Origin: Chrysomallon squamiferum
Taxonomy: Eukaryota > Mollusca > Gastropoda > Neomphalida > Peltospiridae
NCBI GenBank assembly: GCA_012295275.1
Contig: CM022678.1
Coordinates: 13,524,259-13,588,258 of the forward strand
Direction of reading: 5' to 3'
Length of the DNA stretch: 64,000 bases
How positions within the stretch are numbered: the stretch's first letter is position 1; the number at the start of each line of letters is the position of its first letter. Below the pieces are notes generated by a model, which searched no databases, had not been told where the DNA came from, and worked only from the letters and a program-made list of their open reading frames with translations. This document shows, one piece after another, positions 46,061 through 59,560 of this stretch. The translations under genes and the position numbers were made by a program.

Positions 46061-49000
46061 TAACAGGATACACTAATAATTTCAGAAACAGGTTTATAAA
46101 TTAAGGAATGATATTCAAATTTACATTATTAGGATTCTGTGATGTAAAAATGTGCATATAACTTCAGTACAAAATGTTATCTTCAAAAACAACATCACTT
46201 ACATAGGAACAGTCTAATTTATATACATGTTTCAAGTTTAATTAAAAAAATTTCTAATAGTAAATTTGTTAGTTCAATAATTCTAAAAAATTCATGATTA
46301 TATCCACATAGGAAATGTGTTTGAGGACTACAGCTATAGAGTATAATGAAAAACTTGTATTATGATGCAGAAGACTTATATTCATTGTTCCTAATGATTT
46401 TGCACAGAGAATAATAATTTGAACAAGAAAATGTTACCCGTTTATTTCAACAATATTCCGTTCATGTTGTTGTGTTTCAAAATCAACTTGTTTTTACCTC
46501 ACTTACAATCTCCATGCATTCCATGCACACACATACACAAAGTCGTTTGGATATAATTTGTTTAGAGGTTTACAAAATCATTTAGACTAGCTTCAAGAGA
46601 GAAAACTTATGGGTTAATCTCATTTTGGGTACTTTTTTCTTACAAATTTTATAATTAAGGCATTATTCAAACACTTGTTTGACAGATAACAGTCGCCTAT
46701 TTTTCCAAAAGAACAAAAACAAAATATAGGCTAATAATAGTTATTCTTTTTTCAAGGTATCAATAAAATAGAACTAAGCAGTGCAATAAGTATACATAAA
46801 AAAAAAACTGCATTGCAACATCATCAATTTCCTAAGTGCTGATTATATTTACTTTTATTTGAAGACACATTTTCAGCAACTCGTCATATTCCAACAGTAT
46901 ATGAAGAACTGTTTTGGTCATGGAATCGTGGCTAAAGGTTATAATGCATTTTGAGGTAGAAATAACAACAAAAGTGTTAATAGATTATATTCAAAGAAAA
47001 TATATAAACTACAAGAATTGGATTTTACTGACTGGTGGTGTTATATGGCAGAACTACTTTATTCAGTAACACTTTGGTTTTATACAATGCAGGTAAGTTT
47101 GTTTTATACCTTATAATGCAGATGTAAATGAAATGTCTGCAAAATCTGGGATCTCACTGCTAATTGCTAAATGTTTATTTCCTCAGTACTGCTGTTTCAA
47201 TGTTTATATATTCTAAATATATGCATCAGCTTTATCAATTGTAGTGTCCCTGGTATTCTGAATATTGTCAGTACTAAATAAGCTACTCTAAGACATTTTA
47301 TGATGAGTGAAGTACAAAAAAATACTTAGAAGAATTTATTTGTCAAATATCACTTTAATAAATACTCTTTTGTGGTATTTATTTCTAAAATGAGTTCTTA
47401 AAATGCACTACATCCAAGGGTAGGTGTGCAAATAACATTTTTCGCTCTCACGAAATTTCTGTGCGATCCTTTCTGGGCAGTCGCCAGCGAGCACAGCGAC
47501 AGCAAAGTGGGGTCTTCAAAAATTCCCTTCTGTTGGTCCATTTGAAAAACTTTTAAAATAAACTTTGTTTGATGATGTAATATACATATCTTGCTACAAT
47601 TTCGCTTTCTATTTTTTGAATATTGATCAAGGAAAGGTTTATAAAAATATTGATGAAAATATTTTGACGAAAAATTGCAGAGGCAATGCAAACACAAAGC
47701 CCGTTTCAGAGGATAGATAAATCAGTCAGTTCAGATCATATGGTAAAATTTCAGCTAATTAGTTCAGTTAATTAATTAAAATTCATTAGTATTAGAAATT
47801 TGCTTAAAAATACATTTCAGGTTCAGAACTCGTAAAAAGATTATTTTGATACATAATCTATGTACACAGGATTGAAGCTATATGATACAATCAGTGATTA
47901 TGCTGCAAAAGGCCAGAAACAGATCACACTTTCTCAGTAGATTATGAAGGAAAAATACCCACAAATTTCATAATTTGTTTCATTGCTATCAAAGAGATCT
48001 TAGAATGATATGAATTTTTTGCTCTTTCTAATAATATTTTAGGAAAATAATAATTTTGAAAATTTTGTCACATATTTACTCTTTTTGTTACATACATGTA
48101 TTCATTAGTAAAAATAAATAACTGGAAAAAATAAATATTTAGAAAAAAAAAGATGTAAAGAAAAGTAATTATTTTTAAAAAGGTCCCCAAAAGTACAAAT
48201 TAATATCCTTGATGTGGTGATCTCCGACCATCCTACATTGGATGTTTTAGTAGTTGCTCTTATTTAATAATTCAGTACACACACACATACACATACACAC
48301 TTTCATATATCATCTGTACAGTGACAGGACATATACACCTACATACATGAATTCCTTTCGAACTTGGACACTCTCTCTCATTAATTTCTGCCTCTGAACA
48401 CAAACAGCTGCACACTTTGACAAAACATCACACACTGGAACATCTGTAAGCAATTCTTCACTGCACATTTCCTATTGAACATTTTATTATATCACTGTCA
48501 TTAAGCTATTTCGTGTTACATTTACATAATATAAATTTTCAAAATGTAACTTAAGGACCCCTTTTATCTATTTTTATGTTTTTAGGTGCCTATTGTCATG
48601 TGATTGAAAAACTAAACAAACTAAATTAAAAATACTTTATTAGGCAAGAAATTATTCCTTTTGCTATTATGCAAAGAAATTTAATATGCTTTTCATATTA
48701 CAACCAAAATAAAAGAGTGTTAGTCCATCATAATGAAAGACAAACATATACAAGGCAAAATACAGTAAACACTGGTGGTCATGTAGAAAATTAAGAAATT
48801 CAACAATAAATATTTTTAAATATACCAAAATTATTTTTTCTTATCTTTTTCACAGATGAATTTTATCATTATAGATCAGAAGTTATAAGAATGAAAAACT
48901 GCATAAGGACTGAATAACAACACTATATATATAAATAATAGACATTCATTTTCACAACAGATTTTAAATTATGTGTGTGTGTGTGTCTGCTGAATTATAA

Positions 49001-50948
49001 AATGTAGGATAGTGGGATTAACATTGTAACAAGTTATTGTGTGACACCTGTCAGTCAGCATTCATGTATCATTTACTTTTCTGAACATTTATTTTTATAT
49101 TTATTATTAGTAAAATTTCTATTTTCATGACCCTTTATATATAAATACGTATTTTTTTGTTTGTTTTTCTGTAATTATTTTTCTGTTATTATTTTTGTAA
49201 AATTTCTATTTGAATTATTTTTTTTTAATGAAAGTACATTTTCCAAATAAAACTAAAATTACAAATACACAGATATGCCTAATGTTTCAAATATCATTAA
49301 CACAGAAATTCCTTCTAAACGTATCCTCAAAATTGGTAATGATGTTAATTATAATAATGAAGAATGAAGATTTTTCTGGAAATAAAATTACCTTAAATAC
49401 AAGAATTTATATTTTAATGACTTATTTTGGAAATAGTGTCACAAATTATATTAAACTAAGCATTTACAGAACACAATATCTACTTAGAACAACCTGAGAT
49501 TATTTGACCAGTTTCATATCTATGTACAGATTATTACTTATACACACATTACTCTTTAACTGACATAATATTTATATGTGGATCATTCAGTAAATGTATA
49601 TTATATTTTAAAAGCAGTGTTTAACTGATAATTATTGTTAAATACACATTTTTATAGTTCTAACATTTTAAGTGACATGCACTGCTTAGGCACATAACAG
49701 GAGTTTCATATTACTTTTCATTTTCTCCTTTTCATATTTTCCTTTTCTTTGATCTTCATTCACTCTTTTCATTCATCAATCTGTCAGTCACTGACTAAAA
49801 TTATTTAAAAATAATTTAACAAGAGTTTCATATTTTTATTTTTTATCATTTTTTTCACCTCTACTTTTAGATTTATCTTTGTTTTTTCATTCATAAAATT
49901 ATGAATGTGCTGAACTATTTAAAAATAAAGGCTTTGCACTTCAGCTATTATAAATAATTTGTTTGATAAAAATATGAAAATCAGAACATCTGTACATCCT
50001 AAAATCTACTGTTAGAATCCCAAGTAATACAAGTCATTTATTAACATCAATAATACACATTTTGGTTATTGAGTAATCTGAAAATCCTATGTTGTAATAA
50101 TCCTACATAAAATGATTCACTAGATAAAACTTCATATGTTTATAACTAAAGTTGTTTCTTTTTATAATTAATAAGCTATTGTGAGAAATTTAATTAAACA
50201 AGATTTCTATTACAGCGTAATCCTAATTAAAATAATCTTGACCATCAACATTATTATTATAAAAAATGTAATTAACATTATTATTATTATTATTATTATT
50301 ATTATCAAAAATAATATTTTATCTTAGGTGTATTGCTGAATGAAATAATTATAATTGCAACAAATTGCTAAAACTTGGTTTTTCAAATAAAGCTTAGCAG
50401 ATAATAAAATACTGTAAATACTGACAAAATATTGGTTGTCTTTTTCAATTTGTTATACACAAAATGTTGGTGTCATTTGTTTTTCCTTAAATGCTTTGAA
50501 TTTGTGAACAATGAATAGTATATAAAAGTTTAAATGCAATGAAAATGGTTGAATGATGCACATATAATTGAAGGATATATAATGTCTTTTACATAACACC
50601 CCCCACACACACACACACACACACACACATATAATAACATCTTCTGTTCTCTTTGGCTAGATAAATTTCTATTTCTTTTTTCATTTGCTAAATAACATTA
50701 TACACAAATTACATAATTGTAAATAATTGTTTTTCTTTTGTTTGTTTTTTGACTCTTCTCATAAAAAAAATTTAACAAATTACAATGACCTACAAATAAT
50801 TATTATCTTTTTGATCACTGTCAAATAAACATCAAATTTGTCATTGTTAAAATGAAACTATGTGCCTACATCAAATATCACACTATTTCCTAATGGATTC
50901 AATAACATAAAAAGTATGTATACAACTAAAAATAGAGATATTTCTGTA
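46061..50948. other. Intergenic between gasdermin flank and SIDT locus
   Basis: AT-rich and without supported genes. A more GC-rich patch at about 47400-47535 carries an open frame on the minus strand (to 47697) that I do not recognise and would treat as a possible repeat fragment. Short CA runs occur at about 48280-48300 and 50605-50630, and an ATT run at about 50276-50306. Confidence 0.5.
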
Positions 50949-51208
50949 TCACCTGTTAAAAAGACACACTGGAATTTTCTCACATCTGGTAAAGATCAGG
51001 TCGTCATCGATAGTTAACAAAAATCTAAAAAAAAAAAAAAAAAAATTTAATATTAGAACATATTAATGAATAAAAAAGAATTCATTGAAAATGTTTACTA
51101 CAGATATAGATAGAAGCAGCGAGGTAGCTGATATGCTTTTCAGTGTAACTAATGTTACTATTAGACTGCATCCCAAAGAAACTTGCCTAACTCAACACCA
51201 CATGTACA

Positions 51209-52150
51209 GAAACTCTCTCTCTGGTAGTTTTCTACATAAACAAACACAACAATTAAACACTGAACTCTCTCTCTGGTAGTTTTCTACATAAACAAACACG
51301 TCAATTAAACACTGAACTCTCTCTCTGGTAGTTTTCTACATAAACAAACACAACAATTAAACACTGAACTCTCTCTCTGGTAGTTTTCTACATAAACAAA
51401 CACGTCAATTAAACACTGAACTCTCTCTCTGGTAGTTTTCTACATAAACAAACACGTCAATTAAACACTGAACTCTCTCTCTGGTAGTTTTCTACATAAA
51501 CAAACACGTCAATTAAACACTGAACTCTCTCTCTGGTAGTTTTCTACATAAATAAACACATCAATTAAACACTGAACTCTCACTCTGGTAGTTTTCTAGA
51601 TAAACAAACACAACAATTAAACACTGAACTCTCTCCTGTAGTTTTCTACAAAAACAAACACAACAATTAAACACTGAACTCTCACTCTGGTAGTTTTCTA
51701 CATAAACAAACACAACAATTAAACACTGAACTCTCTCTCTGGTAGTTTTCTACATAAACAAACACGTCAATTAAACACTGAACTCTCATTCTGGTAGTTT
51801 TCTACATAAATAAACATGTCAATTAAACACTTAACTCTCACTCTGGTAGTTTTCTACATAAAAAAACACAACAATTAAACACTATCACTCTGGTAGTTTT
51901 CTACATAAACAAACACAACAATTAAACACTATCACTCTGGTAGTTTTCTACATAAACAAACACGTCAATTAAACACTGAACTCTCACTCTGGTAGTTTTC
52001 TACATAAACAAACACAACAATTAAACACTACCACTATGGTAGTTTTCTACATAAACAAACACGTCAATTAAATACTAAACTTTCACTGCTAGTTTTCTAC
52101 ATAAAAACACGTTAATTAAAAACTGAACTTTCACTCTCGTAGACTTCTTC
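51209..52150. repeat. Minisatellite, ~18 copies of a ~52-bp unit
   Basis: The unit contains GGTAGTTTTCTACATAAACA, then AACACGTCAATTAAACACTG and AACTCTCTCTCT. The first two units are spaced 52 bp (51224, 51276); some are 43-50 bp. CACGTCAATT and CACAACAATT variants alternate. It occupies the last intron of the SIDT locus, where the conserved HDxxH exon would be expected. Confidence 0.95.
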
Positions 52151-53639
52151 TTCAAATATATCTGAAGATGTTCAAGAACGCACCTCCCATGATGTCAGAT
52201 TAGAGAAGAAGAAGAAGAGAGCTGCATTCGAAGTCAATATGGCAAGAAAAATACAAATCAATGTAATAGGCAGCAGCGTTTCCCCGGAATGAGAAAAAAT
52301 AAACAAACTGATTTTAAATCTTTTTATTTTCTCCATTTTCAAAATGTTACTTATTTGAACACACCATATTTGCATGAATTTCATCTGAAAATCAGATTAC
52401 TTACCACACCAACAACAGCAATGCCGATGACAACAGCCATGAAGAAATAGGTTTGGTAAGCCTTGGCACTGATGTCTGGATGTCGTGTATTTTGAGAATA
52501 ATCAGTATAATGTACATGAAAGACGTATCTACAAACAAACAAAACTAATGATTATTTAGTGATTAATTTGACAAGTTGTGGTGTGACACCAAACCTGACA
52601 AAAATAAAAATCTGCTCAGGTCACTTTTGAACAGAAAAGTATGTTAGCACAGACAGGAATGCACTTATTACAACATTTGATAAGCACTTTGAGAAATGAG
52701 CGATAAATTTCAACCATATATTTATTATTTCTGATCAATAATATTTTTAAAAAAAAATTCAGAAATAATCTCTTTCTATTTGCACACACACACACATATT
52801 GGCAAATAGAAATACTATGCCTTCCATAAACAGGGAAACAAAATATGATTTATAATCTTAGTGTTATTTCCCATTATTTTTCTAGAAAGGATGTATCAAC
52901 ACCGAGAACAGTTCTGTTGAAAGTATTTCATCTCAATTATTAGTTAATGAGATCTATCAAAAAAAAAAAAACCAGAAAGTAAACACTCAAATATCACAAA
53001 TGTTCAAAATATGTAACATGTAAATTTTATTTCCGGTATCTTGTTTCTTATCAGCTCGAAATTTGATTTATTGTAAGTGACAAACATATTTAAAATAAAA
53101 TGAAGACTTCTCCTACAATTCAACTGAAAAAAATAATAATAATAATAAAATAATAATAATAATAAAATTTTAAGAAATTAAGAAAATATATAAACACTCG
53201 CACACACACACACACAGTTGCCTGAAGTAAGCTAAAACTAGCAAAAGCAATGGATAAATTCATCATCATTTGACATTTCATTTTGAATAGTTATTTCACT
53301 AAATTAAATTTCACAATTTCACACATCAAATTCTTAGCCAGTCATGTAATATTTTATGAAGATTTTCTGTTGTTTGTTTTTCAGACATCCATGATATATA
53401 TATATATATATATATTCATCCTTTGCCGGTTGTATTTTATATTTTTCTGTTATTATAAATACTGACTATTTTTGTGCACTGCAGATTCATTTTTTTTAAT
53501 TAGTGGCATTTTTTTTGGCTTGGTGCACACACACATAATGCACAACCCTACATAAACACACACTCACACACACACACACACACACATACATACATACATA
53601 CATAAACACACACATTCTCAAGCATTTCACAAATTATAT

Positions 53640-53795
53640 ATAAATAAATAAATAATTACATAATTAAAAATAAATAAACAAATAAAAAAATAAAATAACA
53701 AATAAATAAAAAAATAAATAAATAAAAAAAACAAAAAATAAACAAATAAATGAACAAATAAATAATAAATAAATAAATAAACAAACAAACACAAT
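53640..53795. repeat. AAAT/AAAC tract in SIDT intron
   Basis: Imperfect AAATAAAT units with AAAC interruptions over about 150 bp, preceded by CA and CATA runs (about 53548-53600). Confidence 0.9.
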
Positions 53796-53914
53796 TTTCA
53801 GTAAAATCTACAACACATCAGTCTTTTTTTTTGTCATATTTTTTTTCATTTTTGCTTTCATTTGCTCATTAAGATTATGCTGACTGCTCCTAATTTATTT
53901 TATTATTTACTATA

Positions 53915-54022
53915 GATAGCCAGATAGATAGATAGATTAGACAGATAGAGATAAGAAGATAGGTAGATAGACAGACAGGTAGATAAGTAGATAGATAGAC
54001 AGGTAGACAGACAGATAGATAT
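53915..54022. repeat. GATA/GACA microsatellite abutting a SIDT exon
   Basis: AGATAGAT and GACAGGTAGA units end within a few bases of the SIDT exon at 54029. Expansion may have removed the end of that exon. Confidence 0.85.
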
Positions 54023-54767
54023 TCATACCAAATAGTTTGGACAGACTTGGTAACAGGCACTCATAATTCCCTCCATGAAAGTGCAAGTCCCATTGTGTAG
54101 AACAGTCCAAAGTGTTGTGGAATTCCTAGCAACTGAAACAACATTAATTATCAGTTATACTACAGTTCTTTTAAATATTAACAAACAAATTTACAGACAC
54201 AAGTATTCAAAAAAAATGTTTAAATATTTTTACCAGGTGAGGATCAGTGGCTACCACTTTCTTGTGTATCGACTCTCCGACAACTCAAACACACACTTCA
54301 GTTATTTTACTGTGTCACCGATTTGCTGTATTATTGTGATACCTGTTAGTTACTCTTACCATATAAATGTTAATTTTGTGATTAATGTGTTATTTTTATT
54401 ATAAATGTGTTTTCCTATTAATGGTTAGCTACTAATAATGTGTTACCAATGAGTTGGTGTTGTTATTGTTACTGTGATTATTACTGTCTTGTTATTATTT
54501 TGTTGTTACAGTGGTACTTTATTTTTAATAATCACTGTTAAATATGCATATCCTGATATGTATATTTAACAAACAAAAACATATCATATCTAATGAACTT
54601 ACATCTGTAATACTGTTATAATAACAATTACATTAGTTCAAAATGTAATATTCTTAATTCTTCTTCATCAACAGTTTTAAAACACTGATTTAAAAACAAG
54701 CACAAGGAAGACACTTCCCTACCGTCTCTAGACAAGAAATAAGAAAAGAATACTGAGCATAACCTAC

Positions 54768-57272
54768 CTGATGTTGCTGAAGACATTGTTGAATGAACTC
54801 AGGATACCAAAAGGATGTGCACAGTTGAAGTTGTAGTAGCACAGATCATCATCTCCAGTCTGTTGTAAATAAATAAATTAAAATTTAGTTTGTTGTAGAA
54901 CCAAAATCAAATAATATTAAACTTCAGTTTGTCATGAAACCTAAAATCATCAATTTTTTTTCTTTAAATTATAGTGAATAAAACAAAGTTGTTGGAATAA
55001 TGACTGTAAGTTTTGTACAAAATTGGGTCTAATAAACTGAAACTTGTAGAATTTTTAATCTGTCACATTGTGACACTAGTAAATTGTCTGCTTCTGGTAT
55101 ATGATGACATATACATATTAATATCATTTATTTCTGACCTTATTTTTTTAATGAAACAAACAATAATTTTTATACTAGCACAATTTTATTACACTAAAAT
55201 CAGAAAAAAAGGAAACTGTAATGATTGTTTTTTATATTACCCATATATAATATATAATCACCAACTGTGATTTTTCATAAGTGACTCTTCAGCCAAGTTT
55301 TAAAGGCAAAGTAATTTACGTATGCCTTAATAATTTCTGTAAGAACACATGTATGTAAACTGTTTTTATGCTAGATATTTCTGTTTCTCTGGTTATGGGC
55401 GATTGTACAAATTCATAAACTGTAAAAAATATTTTAGGAAAGTATAATGGCACATTTCTCACCAGGTCTCTCTAACTCATAAAGTATCAATTCATGATTA
55501 AAAAAAATTATTGTTTCTATAATTTTATCTGTCTCTCTGTTTTCAAGCCATATTGAGAATCTTGTGTAGTTTCTGAAATCAGTCTGCCTGTAAAACATTT
55601 TATTTTAAAAATTAATCTTTTTTGTCTATAAAAATACATTAATGTTATTATTTATGTCAACAGTTAAAAAAATATATATTTGTTTCAATTAATTAAATTT
55701 ATATCCATATCCATAAATACATTAATTATTTGTGTTAAAGAAAAAAGATATTTTTGTCAATTATTTAAATTTATAAATATGTTACATTAGTTGCAATGTG
55801 TTTTTAAAATATATTTTTTTTAAACAAAAATATATCATAGATTTTTAGAAATTAATAGAAAAACACTGTTTCGACCAGCAAAGTGATCAAGGCTAAAGGT
55901 ATATGAACTTTAAACGGCTATTGATAAAAAAAATATATTAAAAGGAAAGTAGCAAAATTTATAAAAATAAGTAAGATAAAAAAAAGAGTAAATATATAAA
56001 AAAAACAGGTGAAAGTCTGATGAACATCTAAAATAGTGTGTCTGTAAATTGTTTTTTATTCCCTATAATTATACAATAAATATTATAACTGAATAAAAAA
56101 TAATGGTTTAAAATTTTAATAAAAACAATAAAAACAAAAGCAACAAAAACAAAAACAATGCAAATTAAATTAATAATTTAAATTATTATATTTATTTTTT
56201 GCTATCTTTTTACATACTCTTGTTGTGTACTGATTTTTTTATATATAACACAGTTAATTTAACATACTTTTTATATGGATCAGATAATTAATCATGAAAA
56301 GTGGCTGACTGGTATAATAATAATAATAGTAGTAGTAATGAAATAATAATAATAATGATAACAGTATTTATACATGATGATGAAAATAGTAATCCTTAAT
56401 GATGATGATGATGATAAAATATTTAATCATGTGAATAAGAACAAAAAAAGTAAAAACTGCAGAAAAGATTAGTGTGTCAAGCAAATGGAGGAAATACATG
56501 AAGAAGCTAATGTTCTCACCTGACTGGCTGGAATGGGCAGGACTGGCTTCATGGTTGAATGAATGATAGGGTATAGTTTGTCTGTGGGAATTAATTTCAT
56601 GTAAAAATTTAACAGGGAAATGTAATTTAAAAAGTGAATTATTGTTATCAGTGATTAAAACATTTTAATATCAAATGCAATTTAACACAAAACAATTTTG
56701 TTTTTTGTCACCTTTTTTTTCAAACAATAATTCTGAAAAATAAGAATTAAGTATTGAAATCATCTTAAAGTGTAAGTTTGGTGGTAAAAATAAAATGTCC
56801 AATACAATTCTTTGTACTTTTAAATTATTATTTAGTTTTTTCAGTGCTGTAAATAAGGTATAACAGGTATAACAGGTATAAAAATATAATAAAACTGTTA
56901 CAGAATATTTAACTCTACCATTTTTTGCTGTTTTGATATATGATGATATACATAATGCACTGACAGTTCTTTATTGTGAAGCTTTCACTGCTTCTGATGA
57001 TGTCACAATTATAAAAAGTGATAAATCCAGATATTTACAGACTGAATTCTTTTGTTGATACACATCATTGTTAATTACAACTTGATGACAAAAATAAGTA
57101 AATGACTGTATGCAGAATATATCTGAACTATTTAGGATATCAAAAATGTATTTTAAATTGATACTAAATGAAATACAAATGCATTTTGAATTAAACACAG
57201 AATAATTTAGAATCTTCAATTATTTTACCTTTTTCTGTTTCAGTCAAATGTGCAAGATCTCTGTTCCATCCA
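54768..57272 (-). pseudogene. SIDT loop exons before the second membrane helix
   Basis: Three small exons, 57272-57229, 56581-56520 and 54859-54768, in phase with one another. The last ends [20 protein letters not shown] followed by FSNI, the strongly conserved SIDT stretch just before the second helix. It ends in phase 2, while the next recognisable exon (54125) needs phase 1, so an exon is missing or lost between them. Confidence 0.75.
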
Positions 57273-57764
57273 CTAAAAAAAAATAGAATAATTTAATTTG
57301 ACAGAAACACATAAAATAAAAGATAGTTTGACATAAAATAAAAAATAAAACATAATTTGACATAGAAAATATTTTTACTTAGCACAAAAAAAAACAACAT
57401 AATCTGAAATGGAGTGTGATGATGTCAAAACTATCTGTTTAAGAAAGGTAAAATGACAGCATTCAGATGTTTTGTAATTCTATCATTTACTGTCATACTG
57501 TTTAATGAGCAATGACAATAAATATCTTGGATTTATAAATAATTTTATTATGGGATTTATTAGAATTTAAAATTTACATACCATCCATGATAGACACAAC
57601 CAATGACAGCTGCAATCACATAAAAAAAACCCAGAAAGGCTGTAACAGCAGCAAAAATAGCTTTGTAAAAGCCGGAAGCTGCATAAATAGAAAATAAAAT
57701 CAGCTTCAATCTAAAGAGTATCAGATTTTATTATTATTCATTTTTTTTTTACCAAAGCTTGGCT

Positions 57765-57800
57765 TAGATCAGCAGTTCCCAATTGACGTCTTCTAAAATC
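57765..57800. mobile_element. Possible hAT-like end fragment
   Basis: ATCAGCAGTTCCCAATTGAC resembles the CAGnGGTTCCCAA ends of some hAT elements. It is very short, with no partner end. A weak call. Confidence 0.15.
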
Positions 57801-57991
57801 ACGATTACTTACTTGTAATGACACTGCATTCTACTAACCTTGATAGCTGTGCCCAAAACAAATAAATAAATAAATAATATAAATTAAAAAAATAAATCAA
57901 TAAAAATGGTTTTGAGTATAAAATTATATAAAAAAAATAATAATAATAATAATAATTAAAGATGTCAAGAATAAGCAAATATACATATATC

Positions 57992-58035
<44 letters not shown>

Positions 58036-58234
58036 ACATGCATAATATAATGATCAGTTAAAAAAAAGACTTGCAGTATTAAATTAATTATATAAAAAGA
58101 AATTCAAATATATGTAAATTAAAATAATAATTAAAAACGTACATTATTCATAATATAATGTCATATAATTTAACTATGAAATAAGTGAAATAAAATAAAC
58201 GAAACAAAAAAAAACATGAAATGAAATGATAAAA

Positions 58235-58555
58235 CATGCCTTAATTCAATGGACATCATCTGCTTTTTCTTCTCAGTGCTGTCCTTTGCACTCACTTTCT
58301 TAGGATCCATGGTCAGAAAAAAGAAATTTGGCAAAATACTGCACAAAACAAGAACACAACACAACGAGATGTTTCAACTGTGATAACCATGTGATGTAAA
58401 CGAGTGAGATGTGGGATGCTGGACAGATATTGTGTTGTTCCAACTAGTGTATCTGAAGCTCACTCATAACTTGGATTTTGCCTTGCAACTCAAAGCAAAA
58501 AAACAACCGAGCGAATGTTTGTAACTTGGAAAACTTTTAAGTTGAGATACCACTG
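58235..58555 (-). mobile_element. Tigger/pogo-like element, 3'-truncated second copy
   Basis: Read on the minus strand it starts CAGTGGTATCTCAACTTAAA next to TA (58556-58557) and encodes MDPKKVSAKDSTEKKKQM, the same transposase N-terminus as the element at 10729-11526. Homology stops at about 58235, shortly after the SIELRH codons, so the rest of the element is missing. It sits in the SIDT intron between 57678 and 58574. Confidence 0.85.
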
Positions 58556-58799
58556 TATATGGATGTTACTTACTGGACAGTGCAGTTTTGATATAAACAG
58601 TGAAACGTTTTTGATGAAGACTTGAGGCCTCTCTGATTGTTTCTATTCCAGCACAGTTCAAGTCGAGTGGTTTCAGAACAAGTACAATGTACAGAGATTC
58701 AGACAAATTATCACTTTGCTGAAAAAAAGAAACAATACTTTAATAAAAACAAAGTATTTCAACAGAACAAATGAACAATTACTACTGTGGCTGCCACTT

Positions 58800-59560
58800 A
58801 CTAATATTAATATAATATTCTGGTTACTTCTTACTAATATTTACTAATATTACTGTTGCTACTATTTACTAATATTATTGTCACTAATATTTACTAATAC
58901 TACTGTTACTAATATTTACTAATACTACTGTTACTAATATTTACTAATACTACTATTACAACTATATACTAATACTACTGTTACTAACATTTACTAATAC
59001 TACTGTTGCTACTATTTACTAACACTACTGTTACTAATATTTACTAACACTATTGTTACTAATATTTACTAATACTACTGTTGCTACTATTTACTAATAC
59101 TACTGTTCCTAATATTTACTAATACTACTGTTGCTACTATTTACTAATACTACTGTTCCTAATATTTACTAATACTACTGTTGCTACTATTTACTAATAC
59201 TACTGTTGATACTATTTACTAATGCTACTGTTACTAATATTTACTAATACTACTGTTGCTACTATTTACTAATACTTCTGTTGCTACTATTTACTAATCC
59301 TACTGTTACTAATATTTACTAATCCTACTGTTACTACTATTTACTAATCCTACTGTTACTAATATTTACTAATCCTACTGTTACTACTATTTACTAATCC
59401 TACTGTTACTAATATTTACTAATCCTACTGTTACTAATATTTACTAATACTACTGTTACTAATATTTACTAATACTACTGTTACTACTATTTACTAATAC
59501 TATTGTTACTACTGTTTACTAATACTACTGTTACTACTGTGGCTACTACTTACTTATGCT
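58800..59560. repeat. Minisatellite, ~30 copies of a ~25-bp unit, in SIDT intron
   Basis: Unit TTTACTAATACTACTGTTAC plus TAATA, with TTGCTACTA, TTCCTAATA and TAATCC variants. It is rich in TACTAAT. Flanked by further CTA/TTA triplets up to about 59790. Confidence 0.9.

Larger units (their letters stand above)
50949..54125 (-). pseudogene. SIDT membrane-core remnants
   Basis: 54125-54029 reads IPQHFGLFYTMGLALS, then in another frame MEGIMSACYQVCPNY; it ends directly against a GATA/GACA microsatellite. 52528-52405 reads DTSFMYII and later, in another frame, RHPDISAKAYQTYFFMAVVI. 52307-52184 reads SGETLLPITLICIFLAILTS and ALFFFFSNLTSWE. 51024-50949 reads LLTIDDDLIFTRCEKIPV and stops. Each piece matches SIDT in order, but the pieces cannot be joined into one frame. 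Confidence 0.7.

Noticed and set aside
47398-47697. 99-codon minus-strand frame
   Set aside because: No family recognised, no splice context; kept only as an unexplained GC-richer patch.
54075-54404. 109-codon plus-strand frame near the SIDT exon
   Set aside because: It overlaps the SIDT exon antisense and then low-complexity DNA; no recognisable protein.
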